Under the pieces are notes generated by a model. The model saw nothing but the letters and a program-made list of their open reading frames with translations. It was not told the origin of the DNA and did not search any database. Source: an uncultured Bacteroidales bacterium (GTDB lineage Bacteria; Bacteroidota; Bacteroidia; Bacteroidales; Bacteroidaceae). From it: a DNA stretch of 44,389 nucleotides. Within the stretch, counting starts at the first letter, position 1. Each line of letters starts with the position of its first letter. Shown here one piece after another: positions 1 through 9,192 of the stretch. Both the position numbers and the translations under genes were made by a program. The DNA lies in assembly GCA_902798705.1 (NCBI GenBank), contig CADBXS010000005.1, positions 1 to 44,389 on the forward strand. Reading direction: 5' to 3'.

Positions 1-2
1 TG

Positions 3-1928
3 ATGAAAATCATCCACGACCAGAACTACCTTTACGTGGGCACAAAGGGCGGCGGCATTGTGAAGATTGACAAGCAGAGCGGCCAGCAGACGGTACTCAA
101 ACGCGCCGACGGGAGCATGACGGGAAATTACATTACAGACATGGTGTTTCACAACGGCGAGCTGTGGGTTGGCACGGAGTTCAACGGCTTGGCAAAGGTG
201 ACTGAAGGTGGCATCGAGAAATACGACAAAAGAAATGCCAACTTTCGCATCAACCAGCACTTTTCCGGCTTCTATTTCAATGCCGATGGAACCATGCTTG
301 TGGGTAGTATCACATCTTTGTACACTTTCGATGGCAAGAAATGCACAGCCACATACGACATCAATCTGCTTAGCCCCTACTCCTACGTCAAGAAGATTAG
401 GGCTGATGGCGACGGGCGTATATGGGTGGCGTGCTACGATGCGTTGAACATGTATAACCTCTGTCTATTCATGCCCAATGATTTGGTACCATACAACATT
501 CCCTACGGGAAAGCAAACAACATCGAAACCGACAAGGAAGGATGTCTATGGATAGCGACCAACAACGGTCTCGTCAAATTCGACGGCAACGATTTCACGC
601 ATTATACTCCCGACAATTCTGCCCTGCCCGAGGCGAACATCACAGACCTGACTATCGACGAGAAGGACAATCTGTGGATGATGAGCGAACACTATATTAC
701 AAAGTACGACGGTACGAACTTCAAGGCCTATCCCTATCAACTGAACGTCGCGAACGATTACTTGCTGACCATCGATGTCGATAACGACAACGTATATGTA
801 GGCTCGCATTTCGAGGGCTTGCTAAGGCTCACGGACGATGGATTGACAGCCATCCCACTCACTGACAACCAGCTCTACGACAGCGGCATATCCTATTCCA
901 GTGGCTGCATTGATGGCAAAGGCATTTTCTACGCCAGCACACAGAATGGTTTCCAGACCTACAACATTGAAACGAACGAATGTCATATCGAACCTATGGG
1001 GGTGATTGCCCAAACGGAGACCGACCGTAATGGCAACGTCTGGTTACTCTGGCCCTGGTTTGCTACCGACACCTGTCTCGTAGAACTAACCGCGACAGGC
1101 AAGAAAGCCTACATGAGAACCGACTATCCATTCAGCGAAGCCGATGCCAACCTCATCAAGTTCGACCTCAAGAATCGCCTTTGGATAGCCACGAACAAAG
1201 GCCTCTACATGCGTGACGGCGAGACGTGGACGGCCTACAATAAGAGCAATTCCACCCTCTCCGAGACAGTCCAATGCATGGACTTCGACAGCAACAACCG
1301 CCTTTGGTGCGGCACCTTCGGCAGTGGCCTGTTCTGCTTCGACGGCACACGATGGAGCAACTACACCACCTCCAACTCGTCCATCCCATCCAATTACGTG
1401 GGTACGGTGTCCGTCGATAACAACAACAGCCTTTGGCTGAACTGTCGCGACCCACGCTATCCCGACAAGATGGGGTCAGAATTCGGCTTAGGTCTGACAC
1501 ATTTCGACGGAAACACATGTACGACATACAACCACAACAACTCACCACTGCCCAGCGACTGCTTCTGGGATGTACAGGTGGATGCCGACAACCGTCTCTG
1601 GATAGCCACCGCTGGAGACCTCAGCGTTGTCGGTCTTGCTTGCTTCGATGGAACCGAGTGGACTATCTACAACACCGATAACTCAGGCATCGTCCTCAAC
1701 GAGGTAACAAAAATCACCCTCGACCCCAAGCACGACCTCATTTGGCTCACTCATCACCCCGGCCTCGGCCTTTCCGTCGCCCGCATGAATTGTAAGACTT
1801 CGGACATCACACCTACACCCATCCAACAACCCAGTTCTACTATCTCATACGATCTTCAAGGCAAGAAGGCAAGCCTGCAATCCAAAGGATTTGTTATAAT
1901 GAACGGTAACAAATACTTAATAAAATGA
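3..1928 (+). CDS. Two-component-regulator-type beta-propeller protein, N-terminus cut by the window edge
   Basis: The protein is built from repeated Reg_prop-like blades: 'LWVGTEFNGLAKV', 'IWVACYDALNMYN', 'LWIATNNGLVKFDGNDFTHY', 'LWIATNKGLYMRDGETWTAY', 'LWCGTFGSGLFCFDGTRWSNY' and 'LWIATAGDLSVVG'. These blades are best known from the periplasmic sensor half of Bacteroidetes hybrid two-component systems. Here there is no membrane segment, histidine kinase or response regulator after the propeller, so it is more likely a secreted or surface propeller protein. The C-terminus ends in 'YDLQGKKASLQSKGFVIMNG' followed by a short Lys-containing end, the sort of sorting-like tail common on exported Prevotella proteins. 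The ATG at base 3 is probably internal, because no signal peptide is seen and the blades start at once. Function beyond a beta-propeller is unknown. Confidence 0.8.
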   Translation: MKIIHDQNYLYVGTKGGGIVKIDKQSGQQTVLKRADGSMTGNYITDMVFHNGELWVGTEFNGLAKVTEGGIEKYDKRNANFRINQHFSGFYFNADGTMLVGSITSLYTFDGKKCTATYDINLLSPYSYVKKIRADGDGRIWVACYDALNMYNLCLFMPNDLVPYNIPYGKANNIETDKEGCLWIATNNGLVKFDGNDFTHYTPDNSALPEANITDLTIDEKDNLWMMSEHYITKYDGTNFKAYPYQLNVANDYLLTIDVDNDNVYVGSHFEGLLRLTDDGLTAIPLTDNQLYDSGISYSSGCIDGKGIFYASTQNGFQTYNIETNECHIEPMGVIAQTETDRNGNVWLLWPWFATDTCLVELTATGKKAYMRTDYPFSEADANLIKFDLKNRLWIATNKGLYMRDGETWTAYNKSNSTLSETVQCMDFDSNNRLWCGTFGSGLFCFDGTRWSNYTTSNSSIPSNYVGTVSVDNNNSLWLNCRDPRYPDKMGSEFGLGLTHFDGNTCTTYNHNNSPLPSDCFWDVQVDADNRLWIATAGDLSVVGLACFDGTEWTIYNTDNSGIVLNEVTKITLDPKHDLIWLTHHPGLGLSVARMNCKTSDITPTPIQQPSSTISYDLQGKKASLQSKGFVIMNGNKYLIK

Positions 1929-1987
1929 TTTCCAAATTATTCTGATTATTATTCAGTATCGAAAACAATCAAGAATATCTGGAAATC
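1927..1987. terminator. Imperfect inverted repeat between convergent genes
   Basis: Arms of about 21 bp (1927-1947 and 1967-1987) pair with a few mismatches, starting 'gatttcca' on the left and ending 'tggaaatc' on the right. The structure lies between the stop codons of the propeller gene (plus) and the GH94 gene (minus), the place expected for a bidirectional terminator. No clean U-tract follows, so intrinsic termination is an inference. Confidence 0.5.
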
Positions 1988-2022
1988 ATTGCTTCCTAAT
2001 TCTGTTTTATTCTGTCTGCAAG

Positions 2023-4530
2023 TTACATCACGACCTCAACGGTATGTGTACCTTCGAGTGCTGGAACGACATTGCCATCGATGGCTTGTCCATCCACAGC
2101 GATGCTCTTAACACCTTTCTGCACACCATTAGGATTGCTGACATGGATGAGGTATTCAGCACCACGGAACTGACGCTTCACAGTGAATTCGCGGCACGAA
2201 CTTGGCACGCATGGGTCTATGAGCAGTCCTTCGTAGCTTGGTTTCACACCAAGAATATACTGACTTGCCGTGAGCCACATCCACGCTGCCGTACCTGTGA
2301 GCCATGAGTTCTTGCCTTCGCCTGGACGAGCAGCATCCTTGCCGGCTACCATCTGACAGTTGACGTATGGTTCCACCTTGTGCAAAGTCTGATCCTTGAT
2401 GAACACAGGGCTGATTTTCTTGTAGAGTTCCCATGCATCGTTTCCACGAGAAGCCACGGTATCGGCAATAATCACCCAAGGATTGTTGTGGCAGAAGATA
2501 CCAGCATTCTCCTTGTAACCAGCAGGATAAGAGGAGATTTCACCGTATTCCACATAGTAGCGAGTGAAGGCAGGGTTATTGAGCACCATGCCATGCTCGG
2601 AGTCGAGGTATTTCTTGCAAGAATCGAGCGCCTTGTCCACCATGCCATCTTCGAGTCCGATACCAGCCATAGCACACCAACCTTGACTCTCGATGAATAT
2701 CTTACCTTCCTCATTCTCATGCGAACCTATCTTGTTGCCATAGAAGTCATAGGCACGCAAGTACCATTCGCCATCCCAGCCATGCTTCTTCACAGCTTCC
2801 ACCATGGAGTCGATGCACTTCTGGGCACGAGCTGCTTCGTCCTTGAAAGAAGCAGCGCATTTGTCATCGCTCGCCCTCTTTTCCAACTCCTTGCAGAGTT
2901 CGACGTAATCTTTTCCGCAAACCACAAACAAACCAGCAATCATCAGACTCTCAGCCTTGCTGCCTACGGAATTGTTTTCTGTAGTTTGGAAACTTTCGTT
3001 AGGATCCCATGAGAAGCAATTGAGGTTGAGACAGTCGTTCCAGTCAGCGCGGCCAATGAGTGGCAAGGCATGAGGACCCAGATTCTCCACCACATGATTG
3101 AAGGAAATGCGCAGATGCTCGAAAAGACTCACTTCGGTACCAGGTTCATTATCCCAAGGCACCATCTCGTCAAGAATCGAGAAGTCGCCCGTTTCCTTGA
3201 TATATGCCACAGTGCCGAAAATGAGCCACATAGGGTCGTCATTGAATCCACCGCCAATGTCGTTGTTGCCTCGCTTGGTGAGTGGCTGATACTGGTGATA
3301 ACAACCGCCATCAGGGAACTGAGTGGAAGCGATGTCGATGATGCGCTCACGAGCACGAGAAGGAATCTGATGGACAAAGCCCACCAAGTCTTGATTGGAA
3401 TCGCGGAAGCCCATGCCACGTCCAATACCACTCTCGAAGAACGATGCCGAGCGAGAGAAATTGAACGTAATCATGCACTGGTACTGATTCCAAATGTTCA
3501 CCATTCTATCCAATTCCGCATTGCCGCTCTTCACCTGATACTTATCGAGCAATGCATCCCAATAAGCCTTCAATTCATCGAAAGCAGCATCCACCTTGGC
3601 AGCAGTATCAAAAGCAGCAATCGTTTCCTGTGCGCGCTTCTTATTAATAATTGTACGGTCGAGTTCGCCCAAAGAAGTAATCAATCCAGGAGTCTTTTCA
3701 GCATATTTCTCCTCTTGTGGTTGCTCCACATAGCCCAGTACGAACACGAAATCTCGGCTTTCACCTGGAGCCAATTCCACCTCGATATAATGGGAAGCAA
3801 TAGGACTCCAACCATGTGCCACGCTGTTCTTTGGTTTGCCTTCCATCACGCAATCAGGGTTGGCAAACTCATTGTAGAGTCCGATGAAAGACTCGCGGTC
3901 GGTGTCGAAACCATCTACGGGAACATTCACACTGTAGTATGCGAAACGATTTCTGCGCTCCTTGTATTCTGTCTTATGGTAAATGGTGCTACCGTCAATT
4001 TCCACTTCACCCGTCGAGAAATTGCGCTGGAAGTTCTCCATATCCGTAGCGGCATTCCACAGACACCATTCAGCAAAAGAAAAGAGTTTCAACGAACGTT
4101 TCTCCTGACTATGATTCGTGAGTGTGAGTTTTTGCACTTCGCACCATTTCTTGAGAGGCACAAAGAAAAACACACTTGCCTCCACATCGTTCTTCGAACC
4201 AGTAATGCGCGTGTAGTTCATGCCATGACGACATTCATAGCTATCGAGTGGTGTCTTGCAAGGCTTCCATCCTGGGTTCCAAACCGTGTCGCCATCCTTG
4301 ATATAAAAGTATCGACCGCCATTGTCCATAGGCACTCCATTGTAACGATAGCGCGTGATGCGACGGAACTTGGCATCCTTGAAGAAAGAATATCCACCAG
4401 CAGTGTTTGAAATAAGTGAGAAGAAATCCTCGTTGCCCAAGTAATTGATCCAAGGCCAAGGAGTCTGAGGGTCTGTGATGACATACTCCCTTTGAGCATC
4501 ATCGAAGTGACCATAAACTTTTTGTTCCAT
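2023..4530 (-). CDS. GH94 glycoside phosphorylase, probably cellobiose phosphorylase
   Basis: An 835-residue protein with no signal peptide, so probably cytoplasmic. GH94 enzymes split beta-glycosides with phosphate; cellobiose phosphorylase makes glucose 1-phosphate and glucose. The N-terminal beta-sandwich (about residues 1-280) holds '[20 protein letters not shown]'. The (alpha/alpha)6 catalytic domain carries '[15 protein letters not shown]' (369-382) and '[14 protein letters not shown]' (493-506), whose second Asp, about D499, matches the general acid of the family. The 'FRDSNQDL' and 'WNDCLN' signatures and the ~810-840 aa length fit cellobiose phosphorylase better than cellodextrin or chitobiose phosphorylase, but substrate cannot be proven by sequence. 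It stands alone, with its own TAnnTTTG element at 4569-4576 upstream, and serves intracellular use of imported beta-glucan disaccharides. Confidence 0.88.
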   Translation of the reverse strand: MEQKVYGHFDDAQREYVITDPQTPWPWINYLGNEDFFSLISNTAGGYSFFKDAKFRRITRYRYNGVPMDNGGRYFYIKDGDTVWNPGWKPCKTPLDSYECRHGMNYTRITGSKNDVEASVFFFVPLKKWCEVQKLTLTNHSQEKRSLKLFSFAEWCLWNAATDMENFQRNFSTGEVEIDGSTIYHKTEYKERRNRFAYYSVNVPVDGFDTDRESFIGLYNEFANPDCVMEGKPKNSVAHGWSPIASHYIEVELAPGESRDFVFVLGYVEQPQEEKYAEKTPGLITSLGELDRTIINKKRAQETIAAFDTAAKVDAAFDELKAYWDALLDKYQVKSGNAELDRMVNIWNQYQCMITFNFSRSASFFESGIGRGMGFRDSNQDLVGFVHQIPSRARERIIDIASTQFPDGGCYHQYQPLTKRGNNDIGGGFNDDPMWLIFGTVAYIKETGDFSILDEMVPWDNEPGTEVSLFEHLRISFNHVVENLGPHALPLIGRADWNDCLNLNCFSWDPNESFQTTENNSVGSKAESLMIAGLFVVCGKDYVELCKELEKRASDDKCAASFKDEAARAQKCIDSMVEAVKKHGWDGEWYLRAYDFYGNKIGSHENEEGKIFIESQGWCAMAGIGLEDGMVDKALDSCKKYLDSEHGMVLNNPAFTRYYVEYGEISSYPAGYKENAGIFCHNNPWVIIADTVASRGNDAWELYKKISPVFIKDQTLHKVEPYVNCQMVAGKDAARPGEGKNSWLTGTAAWMWLTASQYILGVKPSYEGLLIDPCVPSSCREFTVKRQFRGAEYLIHVSNPNGVQKGVKSIAVDGQAIDGNVVPALEGTHTVEVVM

Positions 4531-4568
4531 GATATTGTTCTGTTTTAGAGTTTCATTGATATGGTGTG

Positions 4569-4576
4569 CAAAATTA
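4569..4576 (-). promoter_or_regulatory. Bacteroidetes -7 element for the GH94 gene
   Basis: Reads TAATTTTG on the minus strand, matching TAnnTTTG, and lies about 40 bp before the start codon. A possible -33 'TTG' is at 4592-4594, slightly closer than usual. Confidence 0.5.
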
Positions 4577-4663
4577 GTGTTTTTTCAAACACAAAAGACT
4601 TTTATAAAAGGAAAAGAATAACTCAAATTTAACACATCATTAGCTTTTCCTTTCATTGCAGAA

Positions 4664-5476
4664 TCATTTCATATTACGAGCCTTGAAGATGATTTCCTTG
4701 GCGTTATTGATTTCTTGAAATTTCTTTTGTGCTGCTGCCTTCACATCCTCACCGAGTGTATTCACGCGGTCTGGATGATATTGCAGTGCCATCTTGCGAT
4801 AAGCCTTGCGTACTTCGTCATCCGTAGCATCCTTAGTAATTCCCAACACGGCATAAGCATCCTCAATCGTCTGCCCACCCAAATGCAGCATCTGGTCCAC
4901 AACATCAGCACTCAGCGACAGATTCACTGCCACCTGTCGCAATGCCTTTAGTTCAACATCAGCAAGCTTACCATCCGCCTTGGCTATATCGCAAAGGAAA
5001 GCCATCAACTGAAGTCGATGTTCATGTTGCATCTGCCTTGCCATTTCTTGACACGCTTGCTGAATCTGCTGTTGCCACACATACTCACCTTTTTCCTTAC
5101 GGTATTCAAAAAGCTTCTTCAAGATGCTATCGCCCTGCTCCACAGCCGTCTCGCCGAAGGATTGACGAAGGAACTGACGTACATGCTCCATCTCTGAATG
5201 CATGATTTTGCCATCAGCCTGAATGATGTGGGCAGCAAGCACCATCAATGAAAAAAGGAAACTATTGCGGTTACCTTCATTTGTTCGAGCAGAATCGTAA
5301 GGATTTGTCTGCTGATAGCCACCGTATGACGAACTATCTTCGTATTCAATCTTGCTGCTATCGCCACCTAACAAAGAATCGAACAAAGAGCCGAGGGCAT
5401 ATCCCACCATCGCACCCAAGATGTTCTGACTCATTATCCAGCCCAGCCAACCGCCTATCCATTTGCCAAGTCCCAT
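4664..5476 (-). CDS. DjlA-like co-chaperone with TerB and J domains
   Basis: A 270-residue protein in three parts. The N-terminal ~35 residues are hydrophobic and Gly-rich ('WIGGWLGWIMSQ', 'GAMVGYALGSLFDSLLGG') and probably contact the membrane. A TerB-like helical domain follows at about 70-190, with 'LMVLAAHIIQADGKIMHSE' and 'LCDIAKADGKLADVE', the paired acidic 'DGK' motifs typical of TerB. A C-terminal J domain (about 205-268) carries 'YAVLGITKDATDDEVRKAYR' and the HPD tripeptide in 'LQYHPDR' that stimulates DnaK ATPase. This order matches DjlA. It is transcribed in the same direction as the GH94 gene and lies upstream of it, with a 130-bp gap that contains the GH94 promoter, so the two are probably separate units. 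Confidence 0.85.
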   Translation of the reverse strand: MGLGKWIGGWLGWIMSQNILGAMVGYALGSLFDSLLGGDSSKIEYEDSSSYGGYQQTNPYDSARTNEGNRNSFLFSLMVLAAHIIQADGKIMHSEMEHVRQFLRQSFGETAVEQGDSILKKLFEYRKEKGEYVWQQQIQQACQEMARQMQHEHRLQLMAFLCDIAKADGKLADVELKALRQVAVNLSLSADVVDQMLHLGGQTIEDAYAVLGITKDATDDEVRKAYRKMALQYHPDRVNTLGEDVKAAAQKKFQEINNAKEIIFKARNMK

Positions 5477-6032
5477 ATTTGATTTACTGATTGAAGATTT
5501 ACAATTTACGAATTATCGACAGATTCCATCATCCCATAATATTCGGCAAAATAAACGAAAAAATTTTGCTTGACAAAATAATTCTCAATTTTAATACATG
5601 ATGGAACAAATGGTATCATCAAATATCAAACATTTAGAATCTTCTCATCATCACCATTATTACTCCGAATTTCATGTGAATTCAATCATGCGCATATATA
5701 AAATATGAAAAATGAAATAGGGGAATTAGTAATATGCTATTGGGGAATGAAAAAGATGCAAAAAAGGAATAAAAACTACGGAATAGGGACTATTAAAATC
5801 GGATAAAAGTTCATCAAAAGATTTTTAAAGGTTCATTTCAGAAATTTTGAACGTTCATTTATATTTTTTTGAACGTTCGATTTAATATTTTTGAACGTTC
5901 AAAAATTTTGAAATGAAGGTTCAAAAAATTTATATTGAAGGTTCAATAGATTTTTGAATCCCCAATAGAACAAATGAAAAAGCGAAATGAAGATGTTTGA
6001 AATAGCCTGTGAAAAATGAAAAGGTCCTCTAT
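5477..6032. other. AT-rich intergenic region of about 550 bp holding a 22-bp repeat array
   Basis: The gap lies between two minus-strand genes. It is very AT-rich and has no convincing gene. Its right half (5805-5944) is the 22-bp tandem array described separately. The first part (5490-5520) has short near-repeats of 'atttac' and otherwise nothing I recognise. No promoter of the TAnnTTTG type is evident for the DjlA-like gene. Confidence 0.6.
5805..5944. repeat. 22-bp-period array 1 (seven units, core GAACGTTC)
   Basis: Eight-base cores start at 5805 (aaaagttc), 5827 (aaaggttc), 5849, 5871 and 5893 (all gaacgttc), 5915 and 5937 (both gaaggttc), each exactly 22 bp from the last. The three middle cores are perfect palindromes. 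The linkers are AT-rich and variable. The flanking units are mirror-related ('ggttcatttca' on the left, 'tgaaatgaaggttc' on the right), so the array as a whole is also a long imperfect palindrome. Function unknown. Confidence 0.85.
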
Positions 6033-6962
6033 TTAGGTGATGTGATAAAGCCTTCCTTGATAGGTGTTTCGCTCCTCCAATCGCTTGTTAACCTTTTCCA
6101 CAAATTCATAGTTCTTCAGTCCCCAACCAGGTATGGCAAGGAGGGAAGAAGGGGATTGGGAAACAAATCTTTCAACAATGATTTCTGGACGGATAAGTTC
6201 AAGGAAATCAATTACTTCATCAATATATTCAAAGGATTGATACAGGTGAAAATGTTCGGGATGTTCAGCATATTCATCTGCCATTTTTGTTCCCTTAATC
6301 AACTGAAGCTGGTGGATTTTCAGCGTGTCGAGAGGAAGGGAAGAAATTCGTTTTGCTTCATTTGAGAGATACTGGGGAATGGTGTGCGTGAGGGGTAAGC
6401 CAAGAATGATGTGACCTCCTGTGAGAATACCTCGTTCATGTGTTTCCTCAATAGCCTGACGCGTGCAAGCGAAGTTGTGTCCTCGGTTGATGTGCCGAAG
6501 AATTGAGTCGTCAGTAGATTCGATGCCATATTCCACGGTGAGGAAACACTGACGGTTCAGTTCTGCCAGATAATTTAGCAGTGGCTCGGGCATACAATCG
6601 GGTCGCGTACCAATGACAATGCCCACCACGCCTTCCACAGATAAGGCCTCCTCATATTTACGTTTCAAGTCGTCGAGAGAAGCATACGTATTCGTATAGG
6701 CTTGAAAATAAGCCAAATACTTCATCGAAGGATATTTACGAGAGAAGAAAGTCTTTCCTTCCGCCAACTGCTGCGCAATGGATTTCGACGTTTCACAATA
6801 GGCAGGGTTGAAAGTCTGGTTATTGCAATAGGTGCAGCCCCCTACCCCGACTGTTCCGTCACGATTGGGACAGGTGAAACCCGCATTGATAGATATTTTT
6901 TGAGTTTTCTGACCTATTTTGCCAAAAAGCCATGGTCCATATTCCCTATATCGATGGTTCAT
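6033..6962 (-). CDS. Radical SAM protein of the YhcC family (TIGR01212)
   Basis: A 309-residue protein. 'FTCPNRDGTVGVGGCTYCNN' near residues 29-48 supplies the three cysteines that bind the 4Fe-4S cluster of radical SAM enzymes, with the wide spacing typical of the TIGR01212/YhcC group. Further family signatures are 'AYFQAYTNTYA', 'GTRPDCM', 'VEYGIESTDDSILRHINRGH' and 'GGHIILGLP'. The physiological substrate of YhcC-type proteins is not established. The gene is divergent from rplM and has its own -7 element at 6991-6998. Confidence 0.88.
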   Translation of the reverse strand: MNHRYREYGPWLFGKIGQKTQKISINAGFTCPNRDGTVGVGGCTYCNNQTFNPAYCETSKSIAQQLAEGKTFFSRKYPSMKYLAYFQAYTNTYASLDDLKRKYEEALSVEGVVGIVIGTRPDCMPEPLLNYLAELNRQCFLTVEYGIESTDDSILRHINRGHNFACTRQAIEETHERGILTGGHIILGLPLTHTIPQYLSNEAKRISSLPLDTLKIHQLQLIKGTKMADEYAEHPEHFHLYQSFEYIDEVIDFLELIRPEIIVERFVSQSPSSLLAIPGWGLKNYEFVEKVNKRLEERNTYQGRLYHIT

Positions 6963-6990
6963 GTGAGCAAAAAATGTAATATTGACATTG

Positions 6991-6998
6991 CAAAATTA
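6991..6998 (-). promoter_or_regulatory. Bacteroidetes -7 element for the radical SAM gene
   Basis: TAATTTTG on the minus strand, about 30 bp before the start codon and back to back with the rplM promoter. Confidence 0.5.
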
Positions 6999-7039
6999 AG
7001 GTTTTTCGTGGTTTTAAATATAAAATTTAAGATTTTTTA

Positions 7040-7070
7040 TTGTCTTTCAAGAAAAAATTACCTACCTTTG
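7040..7070 (+). promoter_or_regulatory. Promoter of the rplM ribosomal operon
   Basis: TTG at 7040-7042 and TACCTTTG at 7063-7070 fit the Bacteroidetes -33/-7 consensus with a 20-nt spacer. Transcription would start near 7075, about 150 nt before rplM. Confidence 0.75.
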
Positions 7071-7075
7071 CACTC

Positions 7076-7223
7076 GAAATATGCGCGCCCCCGAAGCGTG
7101 CGTATGGATTTAGTGTGTGAATAGTGTCTCCTATTAGCCGGGAACATGGTTCGTGAATCACTGAAAGATGCAATTAAAGACAAAACAAAATTAGTAACAA
7201 CAAAAAAAGAATTCTAAGAAGTA
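7076..7223 (+). promoter_or_regulatory. Structured 5' leader of rplM
   Basis: About 150 nt of untranslated leader. It opens with a hairpin pairing 7081-7088 (ATGCGCGC) with 7098-7105 (GTGCGTAT), eight pairs including two G-U, right at the predicted transcript start. The 3' part is A-rich. Ribosomal operons are often autoregulated through such leaders; that role here is inferred, and I do not match it to a named RNA family. Confidence 0.45.
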
Positions 7224-7685
7224 ATGAACACTTTAAGTTTCAGCACTCACTTCGCAACAAAGGAAGAGGCACAGAAAGAATGGGTGGTCGTTGATGCCAC
7301 AGACCAGGTTGTTGGTCGCCTCGCTTCAAAGGTTGCAAAGATTTTGCGTGGTAAGTATAAGCCATGCTTCACCCCTAATCAGGACTGTGGTGATAATGTG
7401 ATTATTATCAATGCAGACAAGATTCAGTTCACAGGTGCTAAGTGGACAGACAAGCAGTATCTCACCTACTCAGGTTATCCAAGTGGTCAGCACAAGATCA
7501 ATCCTGAGAACCTTGCTAAGAAGCCTCATGGCTATGAGCGCATTCTCCGCCATGCTGTGAAAGGTATGCTTCCAAAAGGCCGCCTCGGTTCGAAGATTCT
7601 CAAGAACCTCTACATTTATGAGGGTGCAGAGCACGAACAGCAGGCTCAGAGTCCAAAGTCAATTGATATTAACGCTCTTAAATAA
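7224..7685 (+). CDS. rplM: 50S ribosomal protein L13
   Basis: A 153-residue protein of the usual length for the order. Family signatures include 'WVVVDATDQVVGRLASKVAK', 'LRGKYKPCFTPNQDCGD', 'VIIINADKIQFTG' and 'GMLPKGRLG'. It binds 23S rRNA early in large-subunit assembly. It is first in the cluster rplM-rpsI, 14 bp before rpsI, the pairing seen in most bacteria. The start at 7224 gives a short N-terminal extension before the conserved core, which is usual for Bacteroidetes L13. Confidence 0.97.
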   Translation: MNTLSFSTHFATKEEAQKEWVVVDATDQVVGRLASKVAKILRGKYKPCFTPNQDCGDNVIIINADKIQFTGAKWTDKQYLTYSGYPSGQHKINPENLAKKPHGYERILRHAVKGMLPKGRLGSKILKNLYIYEGAEHEQQAQSPKSIDINALK

Positions 7686-7699
7686 TAATAAGGTATAGC

Positions 7700-8086
7700 A
7701 TGGAAGTAATTAATGCATTGGGTCGCCGCAAGAGCGCTGTTGCCCGCGTATATCTCACAGAAGGTTCTGGTAAGATTACTATCAATAAGAGAGATCTCAA
7801 AGAATATTTCCCATCTGAACTCGTTCAGTATGTTGTTAAGCAGCCGCTGAACCTTCTCAACGTTGCTGAGAAGTATGACATCAAGGTGAACCTCTACGGT
7901 GGCGGTTACACTGGTCAGAGCCAGGCTCTCCGCCTCGCTATTGCCCGCGCACTCGTAAAGATTAATGCTGATGACAAGAAGGCTCTTCGCGCAGAAGGCT
8001 TCATGACTCGCGACTCACGTGCTGTAGAACGTAAGAAGCCAGGTCAGCCAAAGGCACGCCGCAAGTTCCAGTTCAGTAAGCGTTAA
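7700..8086 (+). CDS. rpsI: 30S ribosomal protein S9
   Basis: A 128-residue protein. It starts 'MEVINALGRRKSAVARVYLT' and ends in the invariant basic tail 'KARRKFQFSKR', whose final Lys-Arg reaches the ribosomal P site. 'GGGYTGQSQALRLAIARAL' is the central family motif. It is co-transcribed with rplM just upstream. Confidence 0.97.
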   Translation: MEVINALGRRKSAVARVYLTEGSGKITINKRDLKEYFPSELVQYVVKQPLNLLNVAEKYDIKVNLYGGGYTGQSQALRLAIARALVKINADDKKALRAEGFMTRDSRAVERKKPGQPKARRKFQFSKR

Positions 8087-8216
8087 TATTTATTTGGTAA
8101 CTCATAAAGATTATCGTTTAGTATCTAAACTGAGAAGATTTCTCACCGTATGGGAACTACTCCTCGGTTGGGTTTTCAAAAATCAAGAAACTTACAAAAG
8201 AAAGTAAACAAAAATT
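8087..8216 (+). promoter_or_regulatory. Structured spacer or leader before rpsB
   Basis: Two perfect six-pair triloop hairpins lie back to back: 8116-8130 (GTTTAG-tat-CTAAAC) and 8131-8145 (TGAGAA-gat-TTCTCA). A third possible stem pairs ACCG at 8145-8148 with CGGT at 8165-8168. No TAnnTTTG element is clear, so rpsB is probably read from the rplM promoter through this RNA. An S2-binding autoregulatory site or attenuator is plausible but inferred. Confidence 0.5.
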
Positions 8217-9092
8217 ATGTCAAGAACATCATTTGACGCCCTGCTCGCAGCAGGTGCACATTTCGGTCACCTCAAAAGAAAGTGGAATCCAGCTATGGCT
8301 CCTTATATCTTCATGGAGCGCAATGGTATCCACATCATCGACCTCAACAAGACAGTTGCTAAAGTTGATCAGGCAGCTGAAGCACTCAAGCAAATTGCAA
8401 AGAGTGGAAAGAGAATTCTCTTCGTTGCTACTAAGAAGCAGGCTAAGGACATCGTAGCAGAGAAAGCTACATCAGTGAATATGCCATACGTTATTGAACG
8501 TTGGCCAGGTGGTATGCTCACCAACTTCCCAACCATTCGCAAGGCTGTGAAGAAGATGGCAAACATCGACAAGTTGATTGCAGACGGAACTTACGACAAG
8601 CTCTCAAAGCGTGAGAATCTTCAGATTCGTCGTAAGCGCGAAAAGCTCGAGAAGAACCTCGGTTCTATCGCTGACTTGACTCGCCTTCCTTCCGCTCTCT
8701 TCGTTGTTGACGTACTCAAGGAGAACATCGCAGTTCGCGAAGCTAACCGTCTCGGTATTCCTGTATTCGCTATCGTTGATACGAACTCTGACCCAGACAA
8801 CATCGACTTCGTTATCCCAGCAAACGACGATTCCACAAAGGCTGTTGAAGTAATCCTCGACGCTTGCTGCAAGGCTATCAACGAAGGTCTTGAGGAGCGT
8901 AAGGCAGAGAAGATTGACATGGAAGCTGCCGGCGAAGGTGAAGAAGAGAACGAGGAAAAGGTTGAAAAGCCTGCTCGCAAGCGTTCAACTCGTGCTCGTG
9001 CTGAGAAGAAGGAAGAAGCTGCTGTAGCTGAAGAAGAAGCTCCTGCTGCTGAAGCAGAAAAGGCTGAACCAGAAGCACATGAAGCTGAATAA
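8217..9092 (+). CDS. rpsB: 30S ribosomal protein S2
   Basis: A 291-residue protein. It has the S2 signatures 'LLAAGAHFGHLKRKWNPAM', 'YIFMERNGIHIIDLNKT', 'RWPGGMLTNFPTIRK' and 'LFVVDVLKENIAVREANRL'. The globular part ends near residue 232. The rest is a low-complexity Ala/Glu/Lys tail ('EEEAPAAEAEKAEPEAHEAE'), longer than in E. coli S2 (about 240 aa) but common in Bacteroidetes. S2 joins the small subunit late, next to S1. tsf follows, as in nearly all bacteria. Confidence 0.97.
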   Translation: MSRTSFDALLAAGAHFGHLKRKWNPAMAPYIFMERNGIHIIDLNKTVAKVDQAAEALKQIAKSGKRILFVATKKQAKDIVAEKATSVNMPYVIERWPGGMLTNFPTIRKAVKKMANIDKLIADGTYDKLSKRENLQIRRKREKLEKNLGSIADLTRLPSALFVVDVLKENIAVREANRLGIPVFAIVDTNSDPDNIDFVIPANDDSTKAVEVILDACCKAINEGLEERKAEKIDMEAAGEGEEENEEKVEKPARKRSTRARAEKKEEAAVAEEEAPAAEAEKAEPEAHEAE

Positions 9093-9134
9093 GCTTTATT
9101 TCAAAAAATAGAACAATTAACTAAACTAAGGAAA

Positions 9135-9166
9135 GGAGCGTTGACACACGCTGTGATTGACGCTCC
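9135..9166 (+). promoter_or_regulatory. Hairpin between rpsB and tsf
   Basis: Seven perfect pairs, GGAGCGT (9135-9141) with ACGCTCC (9160-9166), closing an 18-nt loop. No U-tract follows, so it looks like an attenuator or processing site that could tune EF-Ts relative to S2, not a full terminator. Confidence 0.5.
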
Positions 9167-9192
9167 ACCCTCTCAAAACATAATAAAACATT

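Noticed and set aside
3070..4410. 446-residue open frame opposite the GH94 gene
   Set aside because: It is the antisense of a well-supported enzyme, has no recognisable motifs and no promoter. The same holds for 13333-14475, 20009-21007, 36523-37386 and 41225-42061.
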